A DNA stretch of 64,000 nt from Bacteroidota bacterium. GTDB taxonomy: Bacteria > Bacteroidota > Bacteroidia > Chitinophagales > Saprospiraceae. This document shows positions 1-8,233 of this stretch, one piece after another. The translations under genes were made by a program, and so were the position numbers. A model generated the notes under the pieces. It saw nothing but the letters and a program-made list of their open reading frames with translations. It was not told the origin of the DNA and ran no database searches. The stretch's first letter is position 1; each line of letters starts with the position of its first letter. The stretch spans positions 124,001 through 188,000 of the forward strand of contig WGNL01000014.1 in assembly GCA_016124585.1 (NCBI GenBank), read 5' to 3'.

Positions 1-528
1 CATGCCTTCCCGGGAGAAGTTTTTCCAGTTGGTAGTGCGCATCAAGCCAACACCGACGCCACTTTCCGATACCTGGGTGTAGGTCAGGTGATAAACGCCA
101 TCGATGAGGCTGACCCGACAATCCTCGATGCCGAAAGTCTCGAGCGGACCATTGCCGAAAATCTTGGTCGGCTGGCCTTCTGGCTCATAAAAATTCACGC
201 CATCATCGCTGCAAACAAGCCGCAGATGTGAAATCGTGGTCAAATAAGTATTACCCTTGTAGTTTACCATCCTCGCATCTGACAAATCCAAATCAGGGTC
301 AGATTTGTCAAATTCCATGATGGTATAACCACCGTCCATTTTCATCACAGGGAATGAAATCATGCCATCTTTTTGAACGGGCCTTTCGGCCACCCGCAAT
401 AGTAGCCATGTTTTTCCATTATAGGAAAACACGCCGGGATTGAGCACACATTCCACCACCAAACTGGGCTGACTGGGGACAATATCTTTTGTGCTTAGGA
501 TTGGGTTTTGTGTAAATCTAGTTGGCAT
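1..528 (-). CDS. GH130 family glycoside phosphorylase/hydrolase, C-terminal part outside window
   Basis: The leftward frame opens at an ATG at 528 and stays open for 176 codons to the window edge, so only the N-terminal half is visible. GH130 enzymes are five-bladed beta-propellers that phosphorolyse or hydrolyse beta-mannosidic bonds. Family-like features are the early stretch LNPGVF (about residues 29-34), the conserved arginine in LLLRVAER (about 42-49), and GIEDCRVSLIDG (about 133-144). The last corresponds to the family's EDPR segment carrying the catalytic aspartate, here with Cys in place of Pro. There is no signal peptide, so it is probably cytoplasmic. It lies downstream of a LamG surface protein in a Sus-type locus, consistent with processing mannose-containing oligosaccharides after import. 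The exact substrate cannot be told. Confidence 0.85.
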   Translation of the reverse strand, partial: MPTRFTQNPILSTKDIVPSQPSLVVECVLNPGVFSYNGKTWLLLRVAERPVQKDGMISFPVMKMDGGYTIMEFDKSDPDLDLSDARMVNYKGNTYLTTISHLRLVCSDDGVNFYEPEGQPTKIFGNGPLETFGIEDCRVSLIDGVYHLTYTQVSESGVGVGLMRTTNWKNFSREGM

Positions 529-543
529 AACGATTTTGATTGG

Positions 544-629
544 GTTAATAAAATGATAGAGTTGATAAAGGCTCGTGCCGAAGTACTGACCCTTACCAAC
601 TTATCAACCTTATTTACCAACTTATTTTA
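544..629. repeat. Inverted arrays of 8-bp units before the GH130 gene
   Basis: The left arm has GTTAATAA (544-551) and GTTGATAA (561-568). The right arm has TTACCAAC (593-600), TTATCAAC (601-608) and TTACCAAC again (614-621). The two TTACCAACTTAT copies start exactly 21 bp apart. The arms are complementary (GTTGATAA pairs with TTATCAAC), so a hairpin can form. It sits between the stop codon of the LamG protein and the start of the GH130 gene, both read leftwards, so it could act as a terminator, an attenuator or a processing site. Its function is inferred only from position and symmetry. Confidence 0.6.
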
Positions 630-3600
630 CTGCTTGTCAAATTTCACGGAGCCGAGGTTTTTACCACCCAATACGAAATTGAGGAAGTAAGAACCAGTAG
701 CATATTTGCTCACGTCCACGTTGAACTGTCCGCTAGACAATTCTCCTTTTTCAAAACGGAGGTCGCCTACTTGCCTGCCTTCCACATCGAAAACCCGCAC
801 GAGCAGTGGCTGTAGGTTGTTGAAACTATGTTTCACCAAAAGCTCTGACGTCGTCGGGTTTGGATAAACCGCTTTCACCACGCTGCCCAAGTAAGCGCTC
901 AACTCCTCCGTACCTGTGGTCGTACCTGCATTGAAAAGATTGGAAACCTCCGCAGGTGTCAGCGCTTTATTGTAAAATTTCACCTCATCCAGTGCGCCAT
1001 TGAAGTATTGGCCGCCCTCAATTGGGTTGTTGCCCATGCCCAGCGGATAGCTGGTGCTGTTCAGCGTTCCAGCCGCTGGCAGGTTGTTCACTTCTTCACC
1101 GTCGAGGTAGATGATGTCGTTCGTGCCATCGTGTACCATCGTCACGTACCACCAGTTGCCGACCACCAATTCATTGCCATCCTTCGAGTCCATGTCGTGG
1201 ATAAAATTGTCGGAAACAGCATTGTGGCTGTTTGTTGTCCAAACGATTTTCTGGTGCTGCGGCAAGGAGATTTTGCAGCGCTGGCTCCAGTGGCCAAAAT
1301 CAATGACGTAAGCTTCGGCGTCCGTACTTACCGCATCTGGACGGATCCAAAAACTGATGGTCGCATAATCTGAAATCAACTGCACGGCATTGGGTGCCAA
1401 TACGGAATCCTGCATCCCATCAAATTTGATGGCCTGATTGCCAGTGCCGTTCGGGTGCGTGACTGGAATATAGGTTGGATTACCACCTGCTATGCCGTGG
1501 TTGGCGTATGGTGTGGCGTCATTGGCGTTTCCGTCAAATTTGTACCAAGCCACCAAGCCCGGTTCGGAAGTAGCGATTTCAGCATCCGTACCAACGGTGA
1601 TTTCTGAAATAGTCGAATTATTGCCGGCAAGGTCAAAGGCATAGATTTCAAAAGTATAATCCGTTTCAGCATCCAAGCCATTTACCAACACCGAAGTTGC
1701 CGTGCCGGGGAGGCTGTCAAAGTAAACGCCATCTACCGAAACCACATAGCCAGCTACAATCACATCATCCGTAGAAGCATCCCAAGAAAGCAACACAGAG
1801 TGCGAGCCAGTCGTAGCCGAGAGGTTGCCTGGTGCAGTCGGTGGGGTAACATCTGGCGTCTGGTCTGGACCAGTCGTCACGAACAAAGAAGACCAAAGCG
1901 ACTCATTGCCTTCTTCGTCAACAGCAGATACAGCGAACTCAAACTGCGTCAGTGGCGTGAGTGCCAACAGGTCAGCGGATGTATTAGCAGTGGTAAGCAC
2001 TTTGTCGCCATCTTGGTAAACATTGTAGCCAGTCACACCTACGTTATCCGAAGCGGCCAACCAGCTCAGGTTGACATTGTTGAAAAACACTGTCGCTGCC
2101 AAATTCAGCGGAGCCGTAGGTGCTTCTGTATCCGTCACCGCAGGTGGGGTGGATTGTGCCAAGTAGAGGGCAGCCACTTCCGCTGCGCTCAAAGCCACTT
2201 TGTAAATCTGCACTTCATCCATTGAGCCTTTGAAATAGCTGCCATTATCAATCGGATCGTAACCGATGCCGAGCGGGTAGGTCGTGGCATCCAACGCGCC
2301 AGTCACTGCTTTGGTAGCTACTTCCACACCATTGAAATAGATTTTATCGTTCGTGCCGTCGTGCGTCATCGTCACCATCGTCCAAGTGCCAATGGTCAGC
2401 GGAGTGCCGGAGTCCATGTCGGAGCAGCAAGCACCGCCAGCATGAGTGGTGAAAACTGGTTTGCCGTGGTTCGGCAACGAAATTTTCCAGCGCTCCTGCC
2501 AGCCACCATTTGACAAAAGGAACACCTCGCCAGAAGCTGGGAATTCCGCAGGATTTACCCAAAAGCTGATGGTCGTGTTGGCGGAATTTTGCTGTGGGGA
2601 ATTGGACGCCTGCAAGCCATCACTCACGCCGTTGAAAGCGTAGGCTTTGTTGGCCCTGCCAAAACGGTCAGTGGTCAATTGTGCACCCGAAGCATTGGCA
2701 TCGTTGTGGTAGTCGGTCGCATCGTTGGCGTTTCCGCTGAACGGATAGTCAGCGATGAGGTCGCCGCCCACCGTCGGAACAGGGTTTTGCGCAGCAAACA
2801 AAGCGGTAATTTCCGCTGCGCTCAATGCCACGTTGTAAATCTGGATGTCGTCAAGCGAGCCATCGAAAAAACTGCCGTTGTCAATCGGGTCGTAGCCAAT
2901 GCCCAGCGGGTACTTGGTTTTATCAAGGGCGCCAGCCGTTGCCTTGTTGGCCACTTCTGCACCGTTGAAGTAGATTTTGTCATTCGTGCCGTCATGAACC
3001 ATCGTTACCATCGTCCAAGTGCCAATCGTCAGTGGGGTGCCGGAGTCCATATCGGAGCAGCAAACGCCGCCAGAGTGAGTGGTGAAAACGGGCTTGCCGT
3101 GGTTCGGCAGCGATATTTTCCAACGCTCCTGCCAGCCGCCATTTGACAAAATAAATGCCTCGCCAGAAGTAGGGAAGGCATCGGGTTTTACCCAAAAATT
3201 AATCGTCGTGTAATCAGACTGCAGCGCAACGGAATTGGCCGCAGTAGCAGCTCCTTGCAGCGCATTTCCGCCCCAACCATGACGATTTGGTACGGCCACG
3301 GCACTTGCGTCGAGGATGGCGTTGTTGGCAAATTGTGTGGCGTCAATGCCGTTTCCATTCAAACTGTAGTTCGCTACGAGGGTAGTCGGTGTGCCAGGGA
3401 AAGTGGTCTGTGCCGCATACGCCGCAGCCACTTGAATATCGGTCAAGGCCACGTTGGCAATTTGAATTTCATCCAAAACACCATCGAACCAGCTGCCGCC
3501 GTCCACGGCATTGTAACCGATACCGAGCGGGTAGGTGGTGCTGTTCATCGTGCCTGAAACGGCTTTTGAATTGGCCAAAACGCCGTTGATGAAAATCTTG

Positions 3601-4727
3601 TCGTTGGTGCCATCGTGAACAGCTACAACATTGGTCCATTTTCCAACTACGAGCTCGTTGCCGTCGCCAGCGTCCATGTCGGAGATGCCGGAGGAGTTGT
3701 TGGTCGTCCAGACGACCTTGCCGTGGCTCGGCACGGAGATTTTGAACCGCTCCTGCCAGCCGCCGAACGACAGCAGGAATGCCTCACCAGTAGCTGGCAG
3801 TGAGTTTGGTTTTACCCAAAAACTGACAGTTGTGTATGGCGAATTCAGTTGAGCGGAGTTGGCCGCTGTGATTTCCGAAGAAGTACCATTGAATTCGTAA
3901 GCGCTGTTGCCAAAGCCGAAGCGGTCGGTGGTAGGCGTCACGTCTGAAGCCGTGGCGTGGTTGGCAAAGGGTGTTGCATCCAAAGTATTTTTTGAAAAAG
4001 AGTAGGAGGCAACGATGCCGGGCGTTACTGTTGGGGCCGTGTTTTGCGCTGTGTAAAGCGCCATGATTTGGCCAGCCGTTAGGGCAGTCCCGAAAATCTG
4101 GATTTCATCCAAATCCCCGTTGAAATAATTGCCCACATCAATCGGATTGTAGCCGATGCCCAGTGGTTTGGTCGTGCTGTTCATGGTGCCGGACACTGCT
4201 TTTTGGGCGATTTGAACACCGTTTATATAAATCAAATCGTTCGTGCCATCGTGTACAAATGCCACGTGTTTCCAAACGCCAGTGGTCAGCTCGTTGCCAC
4301 CGCCAGCGTCCATGTCGGAGATGCCGGAGGAGTTGTTGGTCGTCCAGACAAGTTTTCCGTGATCAGGCAGGGAGATTTTCCAGCGCTCCTGCCAGCCACC
4401 AAATGATAGCAGGAATGCCTCGCCCGATGCGGGCAGAGCGTTCACTTTGACCCAAAAAGCGACCGTCGTGTAATTGGTGTTGAGCGCCGCATTGTTTGGG
4501 GCCTCAAGGTAGCTTTGTGTTCCATCAAATTCGAAGGCATTGTTGGCCCATCCGAAGCGGTCTTGGGTAAGAATGGCGCCGTGTACCGAGGCGGTGTTGC
4601 CTGTAGCGGAGACGTCTTTGGCGTTCCCCGCAAAGGTGTAATTGGCCACTGGTGTCTGTGCCTGCAAGCTGAGCGCCAGCAGCCAACATCCTACCAGTAT
4701 TGGTAAGGTTTGTAAATTCAGTTTCAT
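627..4727 (-). CDS. Secreted five-LamG, two-FN3 protein with T9SS sorting domain
   Basis: This is a 1366-residue protein with an N-terminal signal peptide ending near LSLQAQ. Four LamG/concanavalin-like jelly-roll repeats of about 210 residues start near 27, 239, 450 and 657. Two fibronectin type III modules lie at about 872-1055, a fifth LamG at about 1057-1275, and a type A T9SS sorting domain (YPNPTTSE...) from about 1285. Each LamG carries a variant of WQERWKISLP followed by a strand with WTT or FTT. Repeats 3 and 4 also share a CCSDMD variant. No catalytic domain is visible, so it is probably a surface glycan-binding or adhesive protein exported by T9SS. The preceding operon ends in a terminator and an AraC-type site lies upstream, which suggests its own promoter within the same regulon. 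LamG-only function remains an inference. Confidence 0.85.
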   Translation of the reverse strand: MKLNLQTLPILVGCWLLALSLQAQTPVANYTFAGNAKDVSATGNTASVHGAILTQDRFGWANNAFEFDGTQSYLEAPNNAALNTNYTTVAFWVKVNALPASGEAFLLSFGGWQERWKISLPDHGKLVWTTNNSSGISDMDAGGGNELTTGVWKHVAFVHDGTNDLIYINGVQIAQKAVSGTMNSTTKPLGIGYNPIDVGNYFNGDLDEIQIFGTALTAGQIMALYTAQNTAPTVTPGIVASYSFSKNTLDATPFANHATASDVTPTTDRFGFGNSAYEFNGTSSEITAANSAQLNSPYTTVSFWVKPNSLPATGEAFLLSFGGWQERFKISVPSHGKVVWTTNNSSGISDMDAGDGNELVVGKWTNVVAVHDGTNDKIFINGVLANSKAVSGTMNSTTYPLGIGYNAVDGGSWFDGVLDEIQIANVALTDIQVAAAYAAQTTFPGTPTTLVANYSLNGNGIDATQFANNAILDASAVAVPNRHGWGGNALQGAATAANSVALQSDYTTINFWVKPDAFPTSGEAFILSNGGWQERWKISLPNHGKPVFTTHSGGVCCSDMDSGTPLTIGTWTMVTMVHDGTNDKIYFNGAEVANKATAGALDKTKYPLGIGYDPIDNGSFFDGSLDDIQIYNVALSAAEITALFAAQNPVPTVGGDLIADYPFSGNANDATDYHNDANASGAQLTTDRFGRANKAYAFNGVSDGLQASNSPQQNSANTTISFWVNPAEFPASGEVFLLSNGGWQERWKISLPNHGKPVFTTHAGGACCSDMDSGTPLTIGTWTMVTMTHDGTNDKIYFNGVEVATKAVTGALDATTYPLGIGYDPIDNGSYFKGSMDEVQIYKVALSAAEVAALYLAQSTPPAVTDTEAPTAPLNLAATVFFNNVNLSWLAASDNVGVTGYNVYQDGDKVLTTANTSADLLALTPLTQFEFAVSAVDEEGNESLWSSLFVTTGPDQTPDVTPPTAPGNLSATTGSHSVLLSWDASTDDVIVAGYVVSVDGVYFDSLPGTATSVLVNGLDAETDYTFEIYAFDLAGNNSTISEITVGTDAEIATSEPGLVAWYKFDGNANDATPYANHGIAGGNPTYIPVTHPNGTGNQAIKFDGMQDSVLAPNAVQLISDYATISFWIRPDAVSTDAEAYVIDFGHWSQRCKISLPQHQKIVWTTNSHNAVSDNFIHDMDSKDGNELVVGNWWYVTMVHDGTNDIIYLDGEEVNNLPAAGTLNSTSYPLGMGNNPIEGGQYFNGALDEVKFYNKALTPAEVSNLFNAGTTTGTEELSAYLGSVVKAVYPNPTTSELLVKHSFNNLQPLLVRVFDVEGRQVGDLRFEKGELSSGQFNVDVSKYATGSYFLNFVLGGKNLGSVKFDKQ

Positions 4728-4870
4728 GTTTCAATGATTTTGTAAAAAATGTGAAATTGTTCAAACAGCGTACGCAGCGTGGGCATTCCGGTCAGTTTTA
4801 TCTTGCGAAAGGGCCTATTGCTAAAATTAGCTGCTTCGCAAAAATCCGTCTTAGGTGAGGTGGCTTCTGG

Positions 4871-4901
4871 TACAATTATGCAGAATGATGGTACTTTGAT
4901 G
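4871..4901 (-). promoter_or_regulatory. Candidate AraC-family operator upstream of the LamG protein gene
   Basis: This 31-bp stretch matches the site at 12921-12951 at 24 of 31 positions by hand alignment. The half-sites are TACAATTATG (4871-4880) and TACTTTGATG (4892-4901), 21 bp apart. It is about 145 bp upstream of the LamG gene start and just beyond the terminator of the preceding operon. AraC-family proteins commonly bind direct repeats spaced by two helical turns. The match to the araC/susC intergenic site is seen directly; binding is inferred. Confidence 0.5.
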
Positions 4902-4925
4902 AAAAACCGGAAAATCTTTTGGAAT

Positions 4926-4957
4926 AAAAAAAGCTGCGACGTTGTCACATCGCAGCT
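4926..4957 (-). terminator. Rho-independent terminator after the Sus-type operon
   Basis: AGCTGCGA (4932-4939) pairs perfectly with TCGCAGCT (4950-4957) around a 10-base loop. Read leftwards it is followed by a run of T (plus-strand A run at 4926-4932). It lies 50 bp past the stop codon of the gene ending at 5007 and separates that operon from the LamG gene. Confidence 0.8.
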
Positions 4958-5006
4958 GCTAAGAATTTATGTTGAAAATGGTAATACTTTGAAACCTTGA
5001 TTTCGA

Positions 5007-8000
5007 TTACTGCTTCGCAAACCGCCCGCTCGCCAACATTTTTTCCGACTTAAAAACAATGGTGTAAATGCCGGGCACCCAACCCTCGATGGGCAACTGC
5101 AATTTGCTGGCAGTTCCCGTTGACAGCGTTTTCACTAGTTGGCCGCTGCTGTTGTAAATGCTCAGGGTACCGCTCTCCAAACTGTTTTCTGGTAAAAAAA
5201 CATGGAGCAAATCGCCCACTGGGTTAGGGGAAATGGCCAGCATTTGCAGCGGTTTTCTAGCTTCTCCAGTCGCTGTCACACTGTTTTCATACAGCGTATG
5301 CACCGCCTCAGGTGTGAGTGCGTAATCGAAAATTTTCACCTCGTCGGTGATTCCTTTGAAATTGAAATCGGTGTTGTCGGGCAACATCTGCGAGAAGAGC
5401 AGCGGCAGGGTGGTGGTGCGGATGTTTCCGGTCAAAGGCTTGTAGCTGTTCAGTTTTCCGTTGACGTAAAGCGCCATCCACTCGCCGTCGTAGGTGACGG
5501 TCAGGTGGTAAAAACTATCCTGTGCGACGGCGAAATCCGAGTCAAGGTCGCCCACGTCGTTCAGGGTGTTCACCGTCCAGCGGATTTTTTTCTCCGGGAT
5601 GATGGAGACCTTCCAGCGGTTCTGCCAACTGCCGTGCGAGATGATGAATATTTCGTTGTCGGGCAATGCCGTCGCCTTGAACCATGCACTCACCGTGATG
5701 GCATTTTGGAAATTCAGCAGGGGGTTGTTGTCTATCGTTACCCGGTCGTTGAAGCCATCAGTGGAAAGAGCGCTGGCAGCATTCCCAAAATAGTCGTTCC
5801 CGTAAATGGCCCCGAAGACCGTGCCGTGGAGTTGGTTGCCGCTGATGTCGTTGCCACTGGCGGAGAACGGATACCAGGCGATGATGTCGCCGCTGGTCGG
5901 GGTAAAATCTTTTACCAGTACCGAGGTAGTTTTCGAAGTGGAAAGACCGCCGTCGTCCTGCACGGTCACAGTGATTTGATAGACACCAACCGCAGTCGGC
6001 GCAGCCCACGCAACCGTACTGCCACTCCCGGAAATACTGCCGCCCGTACTCGACCAAGTGTAGGTGAGTGGGTCGCCGTTTTCGTCAATAGCATTGGCTG
6101 TGATGTCCAAGCTGCCGCCAGGACTGACGTACTGGGCGCTTTTCACCAAATCCAAAATCTCTGGGGCGACATTGATTTCCAACACCACGCTCAAGTCAAG
6201 AGTGGCTGTGTCCGCATTCCCCGTTTCATCGGTGACGATGAGCGTGATTTGCTGGTTGCTCAAGGTTGCTGGCGCATGGTATTTCACCGTCGAACCCGAA
6301 CCTGTAATACTGCCACCCGTTACGCTCCAGTTATAATTTAAAACACCAGAATCTTTGTCAAATGCTTTGGCGTATATGTTGATGGAATCGCCTAATTCCA
6401 CTTCATATTTTTCGGCTGCCAGCGCTTGAATTCTTGGGGCATATTTAAAAGGATTTACCGTCTGCATATAATCCACGACGATGCCATTTACCAGCATTTT
6501 ATTTTTGTCAAAACTCATAGTACCATTTGTTGGTACGATGGTTAAAAGCACGGCTTCATTGGCTGGTATATCTATATTTATTGTGCCGCTAACCCCTTGC
6601 ATGACAAAGGTTTCTGAAATGGCATCATAAATATCGGAGGTGTTTACCCCCGCATCAAAAGCAATGGTTTTTGATGTAGAATATGGATTAAACAATAAAT
6701 AAGTCGGATATGCAGCTTCGTGAAAAAAATCAGTTTTCAATAAATCTATTTTCAGGATTTTAGGGTCATTTGTTTTTTCCAAAATAGCCCCCAAATAACC
6801 AATGGAAGAAGTGCCATATAATGCCAAATTCGTCCCAGCCCAACCAGCGCCGAGGGCGTCGCCCGTGGAGTAGGGTGAATTGCCTTGCCATACCTCCCGA
6901 AGCGCTTCATAACCAATCACCCGGTCAGGGTCATGGGCATTCGACCAAGTGGAAGCATCTTGCAAGGAACTAGGCAGGTAGTTGGGGTAAAACAGCCGGG
7001 TAGCATTGGCCAAATTGAGCATCCATTTGCCGATGGCCCGTGCAAAACGCTTGTCGTAGCGCACCATCGGCGCCAGCGTGGCCGCCTGTTGCAGCCCGTT
7101 CATCTGGAAGGCGTAATCATTGCCGCCATCGTTCGCCTCGCCGATCAGACCGTCCACATCGAAGCTGCCCCAAGTACCGACAATCGAGCCCCAACCCCGC
7201 AGCGGGCCTCTATCGAAAGTCCAGTTGACCATCTTTTCAAGGTCATAATCCGTGTTGATTTCAGCGTTCATTTTCGCTGCCATGTACACCCCATAACTCA
7301 GTTGCAGCTCATAAGATGGGTTGGAATTCAGACTGTTAAGGAATTCCATGCTCCACTCGGCAGCCTTGAGGTATTCGGGGTTGCCCGTTTCCTTCCAAGC
7401 ATTGTACAGCACCCAAGCATAAGCGCCAGCGGCTTCGGGTTCCTTCACGCCATTGTCGTTGGGCAGCATTTGAAGGAAACTCCATGCCCGGTGGTTCATA
7501 TCGGCCTGTTGCCAAGGTGCATCATGGCCGCCCATCGCCCGCACTGCTTGCGTGAAACGGTCGGCTATCGTGGTGAATTGATAATCCTCGTCCCCACCCA
7601 AATTTGGATATAAATCATAGAGTTGATAGAAGTAAATATTGGGTATCATATCATACCACCAATCCCCGCCACTGTTGGCGCCGGGATTATTGCCATATAT
7701 CAGTTCGCCATTGTTTTTATTAAAAAAATCCTGGCTCATCAATACCCAGTTCCGTCCATATTGGTTGGTTTTATCAATGCCATTTAATGTCGCACCGACA
7801 AGGGACGGCAATATATTCACCGCTTCCTTCCCATTTGGGCTGTTCGTTCCAACATAGGTATGCAGCCCAAAAGCCGGATTTTGCGGATAATTCACCCCCG
7901 CTGTTTGCAGCGTAACAAGCGGAAGATATTGCCCCGTTTTATTGATGTCATAAACGAAAGAGTCATATTTCATGGCCACGACGTCCCAGTCCCGCACATT

Positions 8001-8123
8001 GAAGGGGGAGGGTTCGTTGGGCATTTGCTCAATGCGGGGGATGGTGATTTGTGGGGTTTGGGCGTTGGTGGCAATAAAAAAAGCCACCAGTAAAACAGAT
8101 AATGTGTATTTCAAAATTGTCAT
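5007..8123 (-). CDS. Secreted multidomain protein: unassigned helical domain, two PKD-like, LamG, T9SS tail
   Basis: This is a 1038-residue protein with a signal peptide ending near IATNAQ. Residues about 25-540 form a domain rich in W, Y and N with helical-looking stretches (for example WSFLQMLPNDNG, AAGAYAWVLYNAWKETGNPEY). This looks like an alpha/alpha-barrel carbohydrate-active enzyme, but I cannot assign a family. Two PKD/Ig-like modules follow (about 555-650 and 654-745), then one LamG (about 748-945) with the variant WQNRWKVSIIP, and a T9SS type A tail from about 959. It follows SusC and SusD in the same direction and shares its LamG type with the next gene, so it is probably the surface enzyme or binding protein of the locus. 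Catalytic activity is an inference from context. Confidence 0.75.
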   Translation of the reverse strand: MTILKYTLSVLLVAFFIATNAQTPQITIPRIEQMPNEPSPFNVRDWDVVAMKYDSFVYDINKTGQYLPLVTLQTAGVNYPQNPAFGLHTYVGTNSPNGKEAVNILPSLVGATLNGIDKTNQYGRNWVLMSQDFFNKNNGELIYGNNPGANSGGDWWYDMIPNIYFYQLYDLYPNLGGDEDYQFTTIADRFTQAVRAMGGHDAPWQQADMNHRAWSFLQMLPNDNGVKEPEAAGAYAWVLYNAWKETGNPEYLKAAEWSMEFLNSLNSNPSYELQLSYGVYMAAKMNAEINTDYDLEKMVNWTFDRGPLRGWGSIVGTWGSFDVDGLIGEANDGGNDYAFQMNGLQQAATLAPMVRYDKRFARAIGKWMLNLANATRLFYPNYLPSSLQDASTWSNAHDPDRVIGYEALREVWQGNSPYSTGDALGAGWAGTNLALYGTSSIGYLGAILEKTNDPKILKIDLLKTDFFHEAAYPTYLLFNPYSTSKTIAFDAGVNTSDIYDAISETFVMQGVSGTINIDIPANEAVLLTIVPTNGTMSFDKNKMLVNGIVVDYMQTVNPFKYAPRIQALAAEKYEVELGDSINIYAKAFDKDSGVLNYNWSVTGGSITGSGSTVKYHAPATLSNQQITLIVTDETGNADTATLDLSVVLEINVAPEILDLVKSAQYVSPGGSLDITANAIDENGDPLTYTWSSTGGSISGSGSTVAWAAPTAVGVYQITVTVQDDGGLSTSKTTSVLVKDFTPTSGDIIAWYPFSASGNDISGNQLHGTVFGAIYGNDYFGNAASALSTDGFNDRVTIDNNPLLNFQNAITVSAWFKATALPDNEIFIISHGSWQNRWKVSIIPEKKIRWTVNTLNDVGDLDSDFAVAQDSFYHLTVTYDGEWMALYVNGKLNSYKPLTGNIRTTTLPLLFSQMLPDNTDFNFKGITDEVKIFDYALTPEAVHTLYENSVTATGEARKPLQMLAISPNPVGDLLHVFLPENSLESGTLSIYNSSGQLVKTLSTGTASKLQLPIEGWVPGIYTIVFKSEKMLASGRFAKQ

Positions 8124-8142
8124 TTTTTTAGTTGAGATACCC

Positions 8143-8210
8143 TTCCTACGGAACGGGAAATCCGATTTTCATTGGGTTTTGCTACAGAGATTTCGTTCCT
8201 ACGGAACGAA
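8143..8210. repeat. Palindromic interspersed-type repeat in the susD intergenic gap
   Basis: A perfect palindrome TTCGTTCCTACGGAACGAA (8192-8210) and a second copy of its core, TTCCTACGGAACG (8143-8155), bracket about 36 bp. Together they almost fill the 110-bp gap between susD and the downstream gene. The shape resembles short REP/MITE-like sequences found between bacterial genes. No second copy was noticed in this window. It could form a hairpin in the susCD message and lower readthrough. Confidence 0.55.
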
Positions 8211-8233
8211 GGAGGGTGACTTACAGCACTAAC

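Noticed and set aside
5202-6341. 379-codon frame opposite the PKD/LamG protein
   Set aside because: Antisense shadow; lacks any protein-like features while the leftward frame has clear domains.
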